A stretch of DNA of 64,000 bases, from the NCBI RefSeq assembly GCF_000731985.1, contig NZ_JNCS01000006.1, forward strand, positions 112,701 through 176,700, given 5' to 3'. The position numbers and the translations under genes were made by a program. Origin of the DNA: Natrinema altunense. GTDB lineage: Archaea; Halobacteriota; Halobacteria; Halobacteriales; Natrialbaceae. The notes under the pieces are model-generated. The model was not told the DNA's origin. It made no database searches and saw only the letters and a program-made list of their open reading frames with translations. The first letter of the stretch is position 1; every line of letters begins with the position of its first letter. This document shows, in pieces, positions 27,901-35,579 of the stretch.

Positions 27901-28514
27901 TGGAGCCGGTCAACATGCTCGCGATCGACGAGTACGACGAGGTCCGCAGCGATCTCGACGATCTCGAGGCGGGGCGGGAAACGTTGGTCGAGGAGGCCGA
28001 CGGGATCCGCGACCGGATCGAGCAGTACGAGACCCAGAAGAAGCAGACGTTCATGGACGCCTACGACGCGATCGCCGCCCACTTCACCGAGATTTTCGAG
28101 CAGCTCTCGGAGGGGACCGGCTCGCTGCACTTGGAGAACGAAGCCGACCCGTTCGACGGCGGGCTGACGATGAAGGCACAGCCGGGCGACAAGCCGATCC
28201 AGCGCCTGGACGCGATGTCCGGCGGGGAGAAGTCGCTGACCGCGCTGGCGTTCATCTTCGCGATCCAGCGACACAATCCGGCCCCGTTCTACGCGTTGGA
28301 CGAGATCGACGCCTTCCTCGATGCCGTCAACGCCGAGCGGGTCGGCGAGATGGTCGAGGAACTGGCCGGGGACGCCCAGTTCGTCGTCGTCTCCCACCGC
28401 TCGGCGATGCTCGACCGCTCCGAACGGGCGATCGGCGTGACGATGCAACAGGACAACGTGAGTGCGGTGACCGGAATCGATCTGAGTAGTGGGGAGGTGC
28501 CGGCTGATGACTAG
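24942..28514 (+). CDS. smc: Chromosome segregation protein SMC
   Basis: I choose ATG 24942 (MYIKAIVLDDFKSFG); the nine residues before it are basic and lack support. The 1190-residue protein has Walker A GPNGSGKS (31-38), a long acidic coiled coil, a flexible hinge (about 520-660, GVHGAVAQLGTV and GGRLANVVVDDD), the return coil, and the C-terminal LSGGEK-type signature MSGGEKSLTALAF with Walker B FYALDEIDAFLD. It dimerises, binds ATP and compacts DNA. It overlaps scpA by 8 bp, so the SMC and kleisin subunits are made together. Confidence 0.97.
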   Translation: MYIKAIVLDDFKSFGRKTKIPFYEDFTVVTGPNGSGKSNIIDAVLFALGLARTRGIRAEKLTDLIYNPGHEGDDTSSGPREATVEVILDNSDGTLERSQVVNAAGSDDIGDVDEIRIRRRVKETEDNYYSYYYLNDRSVNLSDIQDLLAQAGITPEGYNVVMQGDVTEIINMTPHARREIIDEIAGVAEFDAKKEDAFEELETVQERIDEAELRIEEKRDRLEQLADERREAMRYRRLRREKEEYESYKKASELEEKRAELGAVEDEVDDFEDELAALQRELDEREGKVVRLQEDLEDLNAEIERKGEDEQLRIKSEIEELKGDISRLEDRIEASEDQIEDAEAERREAFVQIDRKQETIDDLEDEMREHKLEKASIKSEIQDREQERDDLEAEIEAVDTEFDELKADLAERKDELEAAKTERNDLQREQDRLLDEARRRSNAISEKEATIEDRREQLPEIESQRGDLERELEKAERNRENIADVVDDLKTEKRRLQSDVDDLDDEIQAKQQEYAELEANAGESGDSSFGRAVTTILNAGIDGVHGAVAQLGTVPGEYATACETAAGGRLANVVVDDDIIGQQCIDHLKSRNAGRATFLPLTDMSQRRLPNAPSDPGVVGFAYTLVDFDSEYAGVFSYVLGDTLVVEDIETARSYMGDYRMVTLDGDLVEKSGAMTGGSGGGSRYSFTGGGEGQLERVAKRITELQEEREDLREELRGVEERLDDARDRKSDAADEVRSIEAELEGLDDERENIEAEIESLEDDLADLREERESVDERMNEISAEIDAKTATVEELEGEIDDLETELADSKIPELTDQIEELTAEIDEREDRIQELDAELNELSLEAEYAADAIEDLHDDIEAAQNRKADHEECIAEYEAEIETKQDGLEEKREAVAELEAELTELKADRSDLKEALSEARTERDKQQDRVNTVESKLEDARERAGSLEWEIEALESEVGDYDPDDVPDHETVLEMIDDLQSDMAAMEPVNMLAIDEYDEVRSDLDDLEAGRETLVEEADGIRDRIEQYETQKKQTFMDAYDAIAAHFTEIFEQLSEGTGSLHLENEADPFDGGLTMKAQPGDKPIQRLDAMSGGEKSLTALAFIFAIQRHNPAPFYALDEIDAFLDAVNAERVGEMVEELAGDAQFVVVSHRSAMLDRSERAIGVTMQQDNVSAVTGIDLSSGEVPADD

Positions 28515-29682
28515 CGAGGGCTCCGAGGAGCCGACGGCGACGGTGGCGGCCTCGGAAAAAGCGAGTGACACCGTCGCGAGCAAGGAGTCGTATAACGACG
28601 CTGAAAAGCCGAGCGGGGAGCAACGTGACCCGCGAGGAAGCGAGCCACGGGCCGATGAGAGCGAACTGCGACCCGACGGCGGCGACGACATCCCCCTCGA
28701 TATCACCGGTCACGACGAGCGCGAGCGGCCGAGCGAGTCGCCGCCGGGGTCGGTTCTCGAGTCGCCAGCGGACGCGGACGGCGACGAGGAGCAGGCAGGT
28801 GGGTCCGCCGGCTCGGTGCTCGAGTTCACGGAGGGAGACACGGCCGAGGGCGACGACGGTGCCGAGAACGAGGACGCAGTCGAACCCGTCGAACTGCTCG
28901 TGCAACTCGCGAAGGACGGCGAGATCGATCCGTGGGACATCGACATCGTCGAGGTTACGGACACGTTTCTCGAGGCGATCGAGGACGCCGACCTCCGAAC
29001 GTCAGGACGCGCGCTGTTCTACGCGAGCGTCCTCCTGCGGATGAAAAGCGACGAGTTGTTCGCGACCGACGACCCGGACGAGGACGACCTCCCGCCCTGG
29101 GAAGCGCCCTTCGCCGACGACGGGCCGATGGACGCGGGGGGTGACGACCAGGCGCACCCACCCGGATTCGATCCCGTCGAGACCCTCGAGAACGAGATGG
29201 AACGCCGCCTCGAGCGCAAGCACGCTCGCGGGAAGCCCGAGACCCTGGACGAACTGGTCCGCGAACTCCGCAGCGCCGAACGCGACACGTGGTGGAAGGA
29301 GTCCCGGAGCTACGACACGAGCGACTCGCCGACGGGGTACGACCGGGGCGTGCAGGAACTGAACTACCACTCCGGCGACGACGTCCGGGTCGACGACGAA
29401 CCGACCAGCGACGACGTCACGCACACGACCCACGAGGAGGACATCGAAGCGGTCATCGGCGACGTCGAAACCGAACTCGAGGCCCACTACGAGAACGGAC
29501 GCGATGAGGTACTGTACGCCGAGATCGACGCGGTCGGCGGCTCCCGCGTGATGACCTACCTCGCGTTGCTCTTTTTGGCCCATCGAGGCCGAGTCACCCT
29601 CGAGCAGGACGAACTGTTCGGCGACCTCTGGGTCAGAGACGACGCGGTGGCGTCGGACGCGAGCGAAGCGGTCGCCGGCTGA
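28507..29682 (+). CDS. scpA: Segregation and condensation protein A (kleisin)
   Basis: The ATG at 28507 overlaps smc by 8 bp. The kleisin domain begins near residue 125 (ELLVQLAKDGEIDPWDIDIVEVTD) and ends in the winged helix that contacts the SMC head (VMTYLALLFLAHRGRVTLEQDELFGD). About 120 residues before it are acidic, low-complexity sequence that is absent from compact bacterial ScpA. Length is 391 residues. No scpB follows. Confidence 0.94.
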   Translation: MTSEGSEEPTATVAASEKASDTVASKESYNDAEKPSGEQRDPRGSEPRADESELRPDGGDDIPLDITGHDERERPSESPPGSVLESPADADGDEEQAGGSAGSVLEFTEGDTAEGDDGAENEDAVEPVELLVQLAKDGEIDPWDIDIVEVTDTFLEAIEDADLRTSGRALFYASVLLRMKSDELFATDDPDEDDLPPWEAPFADDGPMDAGGDDQAHPPGFDPVETLENEMERRLERKHARGKPETLDELVRELRSAERDTWWKESRSYDTSDSPTGYDRGVQELNYHSGDDVRVDDEPTSDDVTHTTHEEDIEAVIGDVETELEAHYENGRDEVLYAEIDAVGGSRVMTYLALLFLAHRGRVTLEQDELFGDLWVRDDAVASDASEAVAG

Positions 29683-29803
29683 AGGGGCGTTTCGATCGTC
29701 GTGCCTCGACGCACGATCGATTCGGGTGTGTTTCGCGCCGAGTCCCTTCGGGCGAACGCGGCGAACGGCAACCTTCTATACTCGAGGCCATCAACCGGAG
29801 GCC

Positions 29804-30541
29804 ATGCGAGACGTCTGCATCGTCGGCGGTGGCGTCGCCGGCCTCACCGCATCGATTTTCACCGCACGCGGTGGACTGGATACCCTCGTCGTCGACGGCG
29901 GGGAGTCCATCCTCGCGCGCAACGCCAGCCTCGAGAACTTCCCCGGCTTCCCGGACGGGGTCGACGCCCGCCGGCACCTTCGGCTGACCCGCGAGCAGGC
30001 CCGAACGGCGGGTGCCGAATTCGAACTCGGACGCGTGATCCGCGCCGAGCCGGTCACCGAAGGGGCGCTCGAGGAGGGGTTCGTTCTCGAGACGGAGGGC
30101 GGCGAGCCCCTCGAAGCGCGTCGCGTCATCGCCGCCTCGTGGCCGACCAGCGACTACCTCGAACCGCTGGACGTGGGCCGGATGCAGCGGGGTAGCAAAC
30201 ACTTCGTGAGCGTCGATGAGGGCGGCCGGACGGCCGTCGACGGCGTCTACGCTGCGGGCCGGATCGCGGACGAACCCCACCAGGCGGTCGTCGCGGCCGG
30301 CCACGGGGCGAAAGCCGCCCTCGCGCTCCTCTACGATGCCGATGTGCCCTTCTATCAGGACTGGGTCGTCCCGGAAGGGTACTTCACTGGCCGCGACCGC
30401 GAGGTCCCGCCGGGATGCGAGGAGATCGACGACGAGGAACGACGGCGACGCGACGAGCGAGCCCGGGAGACGATGCGCGAGGCGTTCGGCGACCCGCTCG
30501 ACGAGGAACCGACGATGCATCCGAGCGTCGACCGGGACTGA
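29804..30541 (+). CDS. Thioredoxin-reductase-like FAD oxidoreductase lacking the CxxC centre
   Basis: ATG 29804 (MRDVCIVGGGVAGLTAS) is favoured by a TATA-like TTCTATACT about 26 nt upstream. The 245-residue protein has the GxGxxG FAD site, the SLENFPGFP segment typical of thioredoxin reductases, and a C-terminal GVYAAGRIADEPHQAVVAAGHG FAD-binding motif. The usual CATC redox pair and the full NADPH domain are missing, and the C-terminal tail (about 195-245) is charged. It may be a flavin oxidase or an electron-transfer protein; the substrate is unknown. Confidence 0.87.
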   Translation: MRDVCIVGGGVAGLTASIFTARGGLDTLVVDGGESILARNASLENFPGFPDGVDARRHLRLTREQARTAGAEFELGRVIRAEPVTEGALEEGFVLETEGGEPLEARRVIAASWPTSDYLEPLDVGRMQRGSKHFVSVDEGGRTAVDGVYAAGRIADEPHQAVVAAGHGAKAALALLYDADVPFYQDWVVPEGYFTGRDREVPPGCEEIDDEERRRRDERARETMREAFGDPLDEEPTMHPSVDRD

Positions 30542-30598
30542 TCGCGCGACCGATACCCGCGCTCCCCTCGGGTGGCCGGGTTCGCGGCCGGTCCCCGA

Positions 30599-30718
30599 TC
30601 AGTTCGCCGCGAGGGAACACGCAGGACTACAGAACCTCCGTTGTGCGGCCTTGGCATCCGGATAGGCTTTGAAATCGTCACCACACTCCTCGCACGTGAC
30701 GGTTTCGAAGTCGGACAT
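30599..30718 (-). CDS. 39-residue zinc-finger protein
   Basis: The short frame MSDFETVTCEECGDDFKAY ends FCSPACSLAAN. CEEC and C-x3-C (CSPAC) give four cysteines in the spacing of a treble-clef zinc finger. No upstream in-frame start is better: an earlier ATG exists but its leader is Arg/Pro-rich. Haloarchaea have many such micro zinc proteins. Role unknown. Confidence 0.7.
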   Translation of the reverse strand: MSDFETVTCEECGDDFKAYPDAKAAQRRFCSPACSLAAN

Positions 30719-30938
30719 ATTCGGTCGACGATTCGGCGTTCGAAACCGAAAACGTATCGGTGGCGGGTCGGCGACGACGGTCGCCCGTCCGCGGTTCATC
30801 GTCGCGGCCTGGTAATCGTCGCGTTCGCTTTCGGGCCGGTTTCAGCCGTTCCCCAGAGCGAGTCAGTTCCGGTCTCGATCCGACCCTTGCTGTGCAACGG
30901 ACGATGCTATTATGTGTCGTGTCGTGGTGTCAAATATC

Positions 30939-31133
30939 ATGGATGGCGTCCTGAACGAGGCGACGGACAAGCTTCACAAGTACGAATCCGGACAGTCGGA
31001 CTTTCAGACGATCTGTGGCGCGACCTCGCACGTAGCGCACGACCACCTCCGGCTGGTTCCCGTCGAGCAGACCGCTACCGACGGCGACGTGAACCGGTGT
31101 GGACGCTGTTTTGCCGACGGCGACAGTTACTGA
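30939..31133 (+). CDS. 64-residue Cys/His protein, function unknown
   Basis: The ATG at 30939 (MDGVLNEATDKLHKYES) follows a TATA-like CTATTATGTG by about 29 nt. The product has a single Cys in TICGATSH, a pair of His (SHVAHDH) and CGRC, a possible zinc site C-H-H-C-C. It is 18 bp before the convergent Vms1-type gene. I know of no named family. Confidence 0.6.
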   Translation: MDGVLNEATDKLHKYESGQSDFQTICGATSHVAHDHLRLVPVEQTATDGDVNRCGRCFADGDSY

Positions 31134-31151
31134 CGATCGATCGGGAGTGGC

Positions 31152-32096
31152 TCACAACACCCGTAACTCCGTCGTCCAGAACGAGTGAACGGCGTCCTCG
31201 AGTGCCGGCCCCGGATCGCCAGTCGCGTCGACGGCGGCCGTCGCGGTCGGTTCGAGGCCCGCTTCCGCGGCGAGCGCGTCGACGATGCCGCGCTGGCCGA
31301 CCAGATAAAGCGGCGTATCGGTGGCCTCACCGCCGGGTTCGTACGCGGCGAGGGCCTCCGCACACCGCTCGAGGTGATCGTCGATCTGCCCGTCCCGAAT
31401 CCGTTCGAAGCGGGCCTGGGAGAACCCGCCCTTGGAGTGGGTCCCCTTGACATCGCTCTCGAAGCCGCGGTAGTCGACGCGCTCGTCGCCCTCGTAGACG
31501 CCGAGGGCGAACAGATCGGTCCGGACGAGTGCGACCGCGTGGCGACCGGTCGGCAGGAACCACTCGCGCTCGAGGGCGAACCGATCGCGCCAGGTCGCAT
31601 CGAGATCGGGGACGACCGGCGGCTCGAGGGTCACGGCGAGCAGGCCGGCGTCGTCGACACAGCACAGGCAGGGGCCGTCGTCGTCGACGAGCGCGAGTCG
31701 CTCGCCGAGGACGGGTTCCAGTTCCGTGCGGACGGGCTCCGTGATCCCGTCGTCGTCCACGCCTACGGTCAGCGCACCTTCCGGTCCCGTTCGAAACGAC
31801 GTGAGTCGGTCGAACACCGCCTCGAGACGCGCACCTCGAAGTTGGTCGCGGTGCCTGACGGACGGCCCGCTTTCCGTCTCGTCGACCCGTTCGAGTTCGC
31901 CCTCGAGCTGGGCGATCCGGTCCTCGAGTCGATTGATCCGCTCCTCGGCGTCCTGCCTCGCGGTGGTGGCCTCGGCCCGGCGGTCGGACTCGGCCTCGTA
32001 ACGCTTCCGTAACCGCTCGTTTTCGTCCTCGAGTTCGTCGATTCGGTCCCTGAGCGATGCACGGCCAAGCAACTCGTCGAGCATCCGGCCGAACAC
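31152..32096 (-). CDS. Vms1/Ankzf1-type (VLRF1) peptidyl-tRNA hydrolase
   Basis: The 314-residue protein begins with a coiled coil (about 15-75; IDELEDENERLRKRYEAE) and then carries an eRF1-like VLRF1 domain. The loop KGGFSQARFERIR (222-234) holds the glycine and glutamine (Gln227) that position hydrolysis of the peptidyl-tRNA bond in Vms1. This suggests release of stalled nascent chains. It is encoded alone, facing DUF5802 upstream in the same direction with an 18-bp gap. Confidence 0.88.
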   Translation of the reverse strand: MFGRMLDELLGRASLRDRIDELEDENERLRKRYEAESDRRAEATTARQDAEERINRLEDRIAQLEGELERVDETESGPSVRHRDQLRGARLEAVFDRLTSFRTGPEGALTVGVDDDGITEPVRTELEPVLGERLALVDDDGPCLCCVDDAGLLAVTLEPPVVPDLDATWRDRFALEREWFLPTGRHAVALVRTDLFALGVYEGDERVDYRGFESDVKGTHSKGGFSQARFERIRDGQIDDHLERCAEALAAYEPGGEATDTPLYLVGQRGIVDALAAEAGLEPTATAAVDATGDPGPALEDAVHSFWTTELRVL

Positions 32097-32113
32097 GGGA
32101 AGCGAGCGTACTT

Positions 32114-32506
32114 CTAGGTTCCGGCGTTTCGCAGGTCGTCGGCCGAACCGCCGTCACCCGATGCCTGCCAGCCGCCGGCGAGGTCGAGCAACTGCCGGGC
32201 TCGGTCCCGGCGGGCGAGAAACACCTCCCGGAGCGATGGGGGGTTTCGAACGTCGGTTCCCTCGAGCATCGATTCGGGCACCGCGAGCGTGTTCGTCGGG
32301 ACGTTAGCCGCCCCGTGGACCGGGAAGTGCCGGGACTCGAACTTCATCACGAGCGGCGTATCGAGGCGCTCGAGCCCGTCGCCGGTCGCGTACACTTCCT
32401 CGTTGATCCGCTCGTGTTGCTCGCTGTGCATGAGTGCGTGCTCCCCGTCGGTGGGGGTCACGTAGAGACGTCCGAGATAATAACTTCGGGAAAACACCTC
32501 GAACAT
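32114..32506 (-). CDS. DUF5802 family protein
   Basis: I choose ATG 32506 (MFEVFSRSYYLGRLYV), since this is the conserved opening of DUF5802 and the ten residues before it do not fit. The 130-residue product is cytoplasmic, with the segment GLERLDTPLVMKFESRHFPV and a helical Arg-rich C-terminus. Function is unknown. It lies 17 bp upstream of the Vms1-type gene and may share its transcript. Confidence 0.85.
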   Translation of the reverse strand: MFEVFSRSYYLGRLYVTPTDGEHALMHSEQHERINEEVYATGDGLERLDTPLVMKFESRHFPVHGAANVPTNTLAVPESMLEGTDVRNPPSLREVFLARRDRARQLLDLAGGWQASGDGGSADDLRNAGT

Positions 32507-32896
32507 GCTAACTAGTACCATGGCCTCGATGGACATAACTGTTTGCGAATACGTTTAAACAGTCGCGCTATCAGACCGTTCTCTCGGTTCTCGAGACGAG
32601 TCGGGATGGGCGATTCTCGGTGCCGAGCTATCGGGCGGTCGTCCCCGGACTGGTCGGCGTTTCGTTCCCCACGGGTCGTCGTTCGCGATTGACCGTCCTC
32701 GAGCGAGCGAAACGGTCCGAACGGTGAGCAACGGTCGGGCGGACGCGGCCAGCAGTTTGTGCTCCGTCGAGCGAGCAATAACGCGCATTCCTGCCGCCTT
32801 GAACGCTCAAAGCACTTCTCGCCGACTGACCGATCCGAGTAAACGGTCCGAACGAAGGTCCGTCTTTTTACTATGTTCCGGCCAACAATAGAGCCG
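32507..32896. other. Divergent intergenic region, no gene seen
   Basis: Several frames are open on the reverse strand, but their translations are Arg/Ser-rich and lack conserved features. A TATA-like CTTTTTACT at 32867 sits 27-30 nt before the secreted-protein start, and a reverse-strand TTATGTCC serves DUF5802. Confidence 0.5.
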
Positions 32897-34027
32897 ATGA
32901 CAACCACTCGGTCGGTCGCCCTCCTCGCGGCCGTCGTCGTCGGACTCACGGTCGCGCCGCTTGCAAGCGCCGCAGCCGTGGATTCGTTGACGGGGGACCA
33001 CGCTCTCCACTCCGCTGACTCCGAGACGGCACCGACGAACGCATCCGTCGGAACGCTATTGCAGGCGACCGCGGCAGAGACGAAGGAAACGGTCGAGACA
33101 GGAATGTTCGAAGCGGCGTACGAAACCGCGGACGACGAGAGCCAGGCGGCCATCGTCGGCGACCGGACGGCCGAACTCGAATCGCAACTGCGGTCGCTCG
33201 AGGCCGAACGTGCCGAACTTCGGGAGCAACGCGCGGCGCTTTCACGCGGCGCGTATCGATCCAGAATGGCGAAATTGACCGTCGAAATCGCCAGTCTCGA
33301 GCGCTCGATCGAGCGAACAAACGATACCGTCACCGACGGTAGTATCGACGACAGCGATCTCGCGGAGCTTCGGGAGAACGCGACGCGGCTCCGAGAAAAC
33401 GCCTCGGCGCAGGCCGGGCCGGACGTCGCGGCGGTCGCTCGCGGGCTGTCCGGCTCCGACGGCACCCCCGGTGTCGGAGCAGGACCGCCGGACGATCGTG
33501 GGCCACCCGCCGACAAGGGTGGCTCGAGCGGTGATCGGACACCCGGAAACGGTAATGGAGCAGGCCCTCCTACCGAAGCCGGACCCGGTGAGGGGACGGA
33601 GACCGGTTCCCCACACGGTGACGGTGTCCCCGGCGAGAGCGGGGAGACAGGAGCCAGCTCCGAGAACGGCGAATCGAACGGAGACGGAACCCCAAACCGC
33701 GCAGCAGGGGACAACGGGAACAGCCCCGGAAACGCTGCGCCGGGATCGAACGGGAACGACGATGAAAACGCTGCACCGAGGTCGAACGGGAACGACACCG
33801 GAAACGACGGGACGAATGGGGACGACGCCGAGTCCGAAGACAGCGACGCAGCTGGAACCGATACCAAGCCCGGGAACGGACAGTCAGCTGGAAACGACGA
33901 CGGGGGATCGACGGAACCGTCGTCCGCCGGGTCCGGCCCACAGGGCGGCGATCGGTCGGCCGATCCCGGCAGCGGGACGGGAGGCGGCGCTGGCGGCGGG
34001 ACCGATACCGGCCGTGGGTCGCGGTAA
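32897..34027 (+). CDS. Secreted coiled-coil protein with Gly/Asn/Ser/Asp-rich low-complexity tail
   Basis: The 376-residue protein starts MTTTRSVALLAAVVVGLTV with a Sec signal peptide cleaved near ASAA. Residues about 60-150 form a charged coiled coil (AELESQLRSLEAERAELREQR). From about 170 onward it is low complexity with many GNGN, GPP and DGT repeats. There is no membrane anchor or PGF-CTERM tail at the end, so release or wall association is likely. It matches, in my recollection, a haloarchaeal family often next to HTH regulators; 77 bp separate it from one here. Confidence 0.75.
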   Translation: MTTTRSVALLAAVVVGLTVAPLASAAAVDSLTGDHALHSADSETAPTNASVGTLLQATAAETKETVETGMFEAAYETADDESQAAIVGDRTAELESQLRSLEAERAELREQRAALSRGAYRSRMAKLTVEIASLERSIERTNDTVTDGSIDDSDLAELRENATRLRENASAQAGPDVAAVARGLSGSDGTPGVGAGPPDDRGPPADKGGSSGDRTPGNGNGAGPPTEAGPGEGTETGSPHGDGVPGESGETGASSENGESNGDGTPNRAAGDNGNSPGNAAPGSNGNDDENAAPRSNGNDTGNDGTNGDDAESEDSDAAGTDTKPGNGQSAGNDDGGSTEPSSAGSGPQGGDRSADPGSGTGGGAGGGTDTGRGSR

Positions 34028-34104
34028 CGACCCCGCCGAACTGAATCGCCCGACAGTACGGTGAGCAGACACGCTTTTCAGCGGCGATCACTAACCCTCT
34101 CTCG

Positions 34105-34764
34105 ATGGACTCCGCCGCGTTGTTGGATTTACTCGGGAACGAAAACCGAAGACGAATCCTTCGGTTGCTCGCCCGCAAACCGTGTTACGTGACCGAAATT
34201 TCGGAATACCTCGGCGTGAGTCCCAAGGCAGTTATCGAGCACCTCCGCAAACTCGAGGAAGCGGGACTGATCGAGAGCCGCGTTGACGATCAGCGGCGAA
34301 AGTACTTTCATATCGCCCGGAACGTCCGTCTCGAGGTGACGGTCTCTCCCTATGGCTTCGCGAGCAAGAGCGCTTATCCGGCGAACAACAGCTTCGATAT
34401 CACCACTTGCCGGCACCTCTCGCTCGATGTCGCCTGGGACGATGCCGACGACCTCGACGACCTGCTCGCCGCCTTGGAGGACCTCGAGCGGCTCGAGAAC
34501 GAACTCTCCTTGGCCCAGCGCTGGGTCCAGGGGCGGCTCTGTGACGTACTCGACGACATCTCCGAAACGATCGGTGCCGGGCCGGAAAGTCGGATCTACG
34601 CCGATCTGCTCGCGAGCATCCGTGCCGAGCCGAAATCGGTCGACGAACTCAGCGACGACATCGACGCCCCCCGCGAAGTCGTCGCCGAGTTACTCGAGGT
34701 GATGGCCGATAACGGAGTCGTGCGACGGACCGAACGGGGCTGGGAACTGACGACGAACGGCTGA
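34105..34764 (+). CDS. ArsR-type winged-helix regulator with second C-terminal HTH
   Basis: The 219-residue protein starts MDSAALLDLLGNENRRRILRLLA, a winged helix with recognition segment YLGVSPKAVIEHLRKLEEAGLI. A beta-rich middle (NVRLEVTVSPYGFASKS) is followed by a helical dimer region and a final winged-helix-like part (SVDELSDDIDAPREVVAELLEVMADNGVV). It follows the secreted protein on the same strand and converges with the next gene. Regulation of the neighbour is possible; a ligand is not indicated. Confidence 0.83.
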   Translation: MDSAALLDLLGNENRRRILRLLARKPCYVTEISEYLGVSPKAVIEHLRKLEEAGLIESRVDDQRRKYFHIARNVRLEVTVSPYGFASKSAYPANNSFDITTCRHLSLDVAWDDADDLDDLLAALEDLERLENELSLAQRWVQGRLCDVLDDISETIGAGPESRIYADLLASIRAEPKSVDELSDDIDAPREVVAELLEVMADNGVVRRTERGWELTTNG

Positions 34765-34771
34765 GGACGGT

Positions 34772-35398
34772 TCAATCGATATCCTGCGAGAGTCCGGCGC
34801 GGAGATCGCGACCGAAGTAGTAGCCGACGACGGACGCGAGGAGGCCGACGGTCGCGCCGACGGCGACCAGCGTCTGTCCGGAGCCGATGGCGGCGATGAC
34901 GGCGTTGCTGAGGATCGCCGCGACGCCGCCGACCGAGACGCCGGCGACGCCAATCTCGAGGTACCGCCGCTTCGACGCGAGGAGCCCGACCGCAAAGGCG
35001 GCGGTAAACATCCCGATCGGACGGCCGGCGAACGGCAGCGCGGTTGCGCCGGCCAGCAAGCCGGCCCCGAGCACGCCCACGAGCGCGACGTACTCCTTCG
35101 GCGAGAAGTACCGCCCGAGCGAGAGTCGGTCGGTAAGCGGGGCGAGCCACGAGCGCGATGAGTCGGCCCCATCGGCCGAGCCGTCGTCGGCGGGCGTGCC
35201 GGTCGGTCCGCGATCGAGACCGGCGTGGGAATCCAGGGGATCGGCGTCGACGGACGGCGCCGACGCGCCGGCGGACTCGGGCGATGCGTCGCCGGCGTCG
35301 GTGCCCGCGTCCGAGAGCAAGCGGTCCGTCTCCTCTAAGAGGTCGTCGGTAGCGGGAGGGTCTCGGCTCTCGGTGACCTCGTCCGAGCGGTCGCTCAT
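34772..35398 (-). CDS. Membrane protein with long acidic N-terminus, function unknown
   Basis: The first 85 residues are acidic and disordered (EETDRLLSDAGTDAGDASPE), then SLGRYFSPKEYVALVGVLGAGLL begins four hydrophobic segments, the last ending VVGYYFGRDLRAGLSQDID. Length is 208. A membrane-embedded C-terminal half with a cytoplasmic acidic N-terminus is the simplest model. Convergent with the HTH gene, 8 bp apart. Confidence 0.7.
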   Translation of the reverse strand: MSDRSDEVTESRDPPATDDLLEETDRLLSDAGTDAGDASPESAGASAPSVDADPLDSHAGLDRGPTGTPADDGSADGADSSRSWLAPLTDRLSLGRYFSPKEYVALVGVLGAGLLAGATALPFAGRPIGMFTAAFAVGLLASKRRYLEIGVAGVSVGGVAAILSNAVIAAIGSGQTLVAVGATVGLLASVVGYYFGRDLRAGLSQDID

Positions 35399-35579
35399 AC
35401 GTCAATCGACGCGTGCCCACACCATGGGCCTTTCCCCACGCGGCCCAGGAGCGAGCCGTCGGTCACCGCTCCGTGGGGACTCCGACGCGAGGCGACCGCG
35501 GGATCGGCCGGAACGGGACGGCATCCACTGCTCGAGGGGGTCGATGGACGGCGTGGAAAACGCAACCGGATGGGGCTGC

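Noticed and set aside
27405..28706. Long reverse frame across the end of smc
   Set aside because: It is antisense to the SMC signature and Walker B regions and has no recognisable features.
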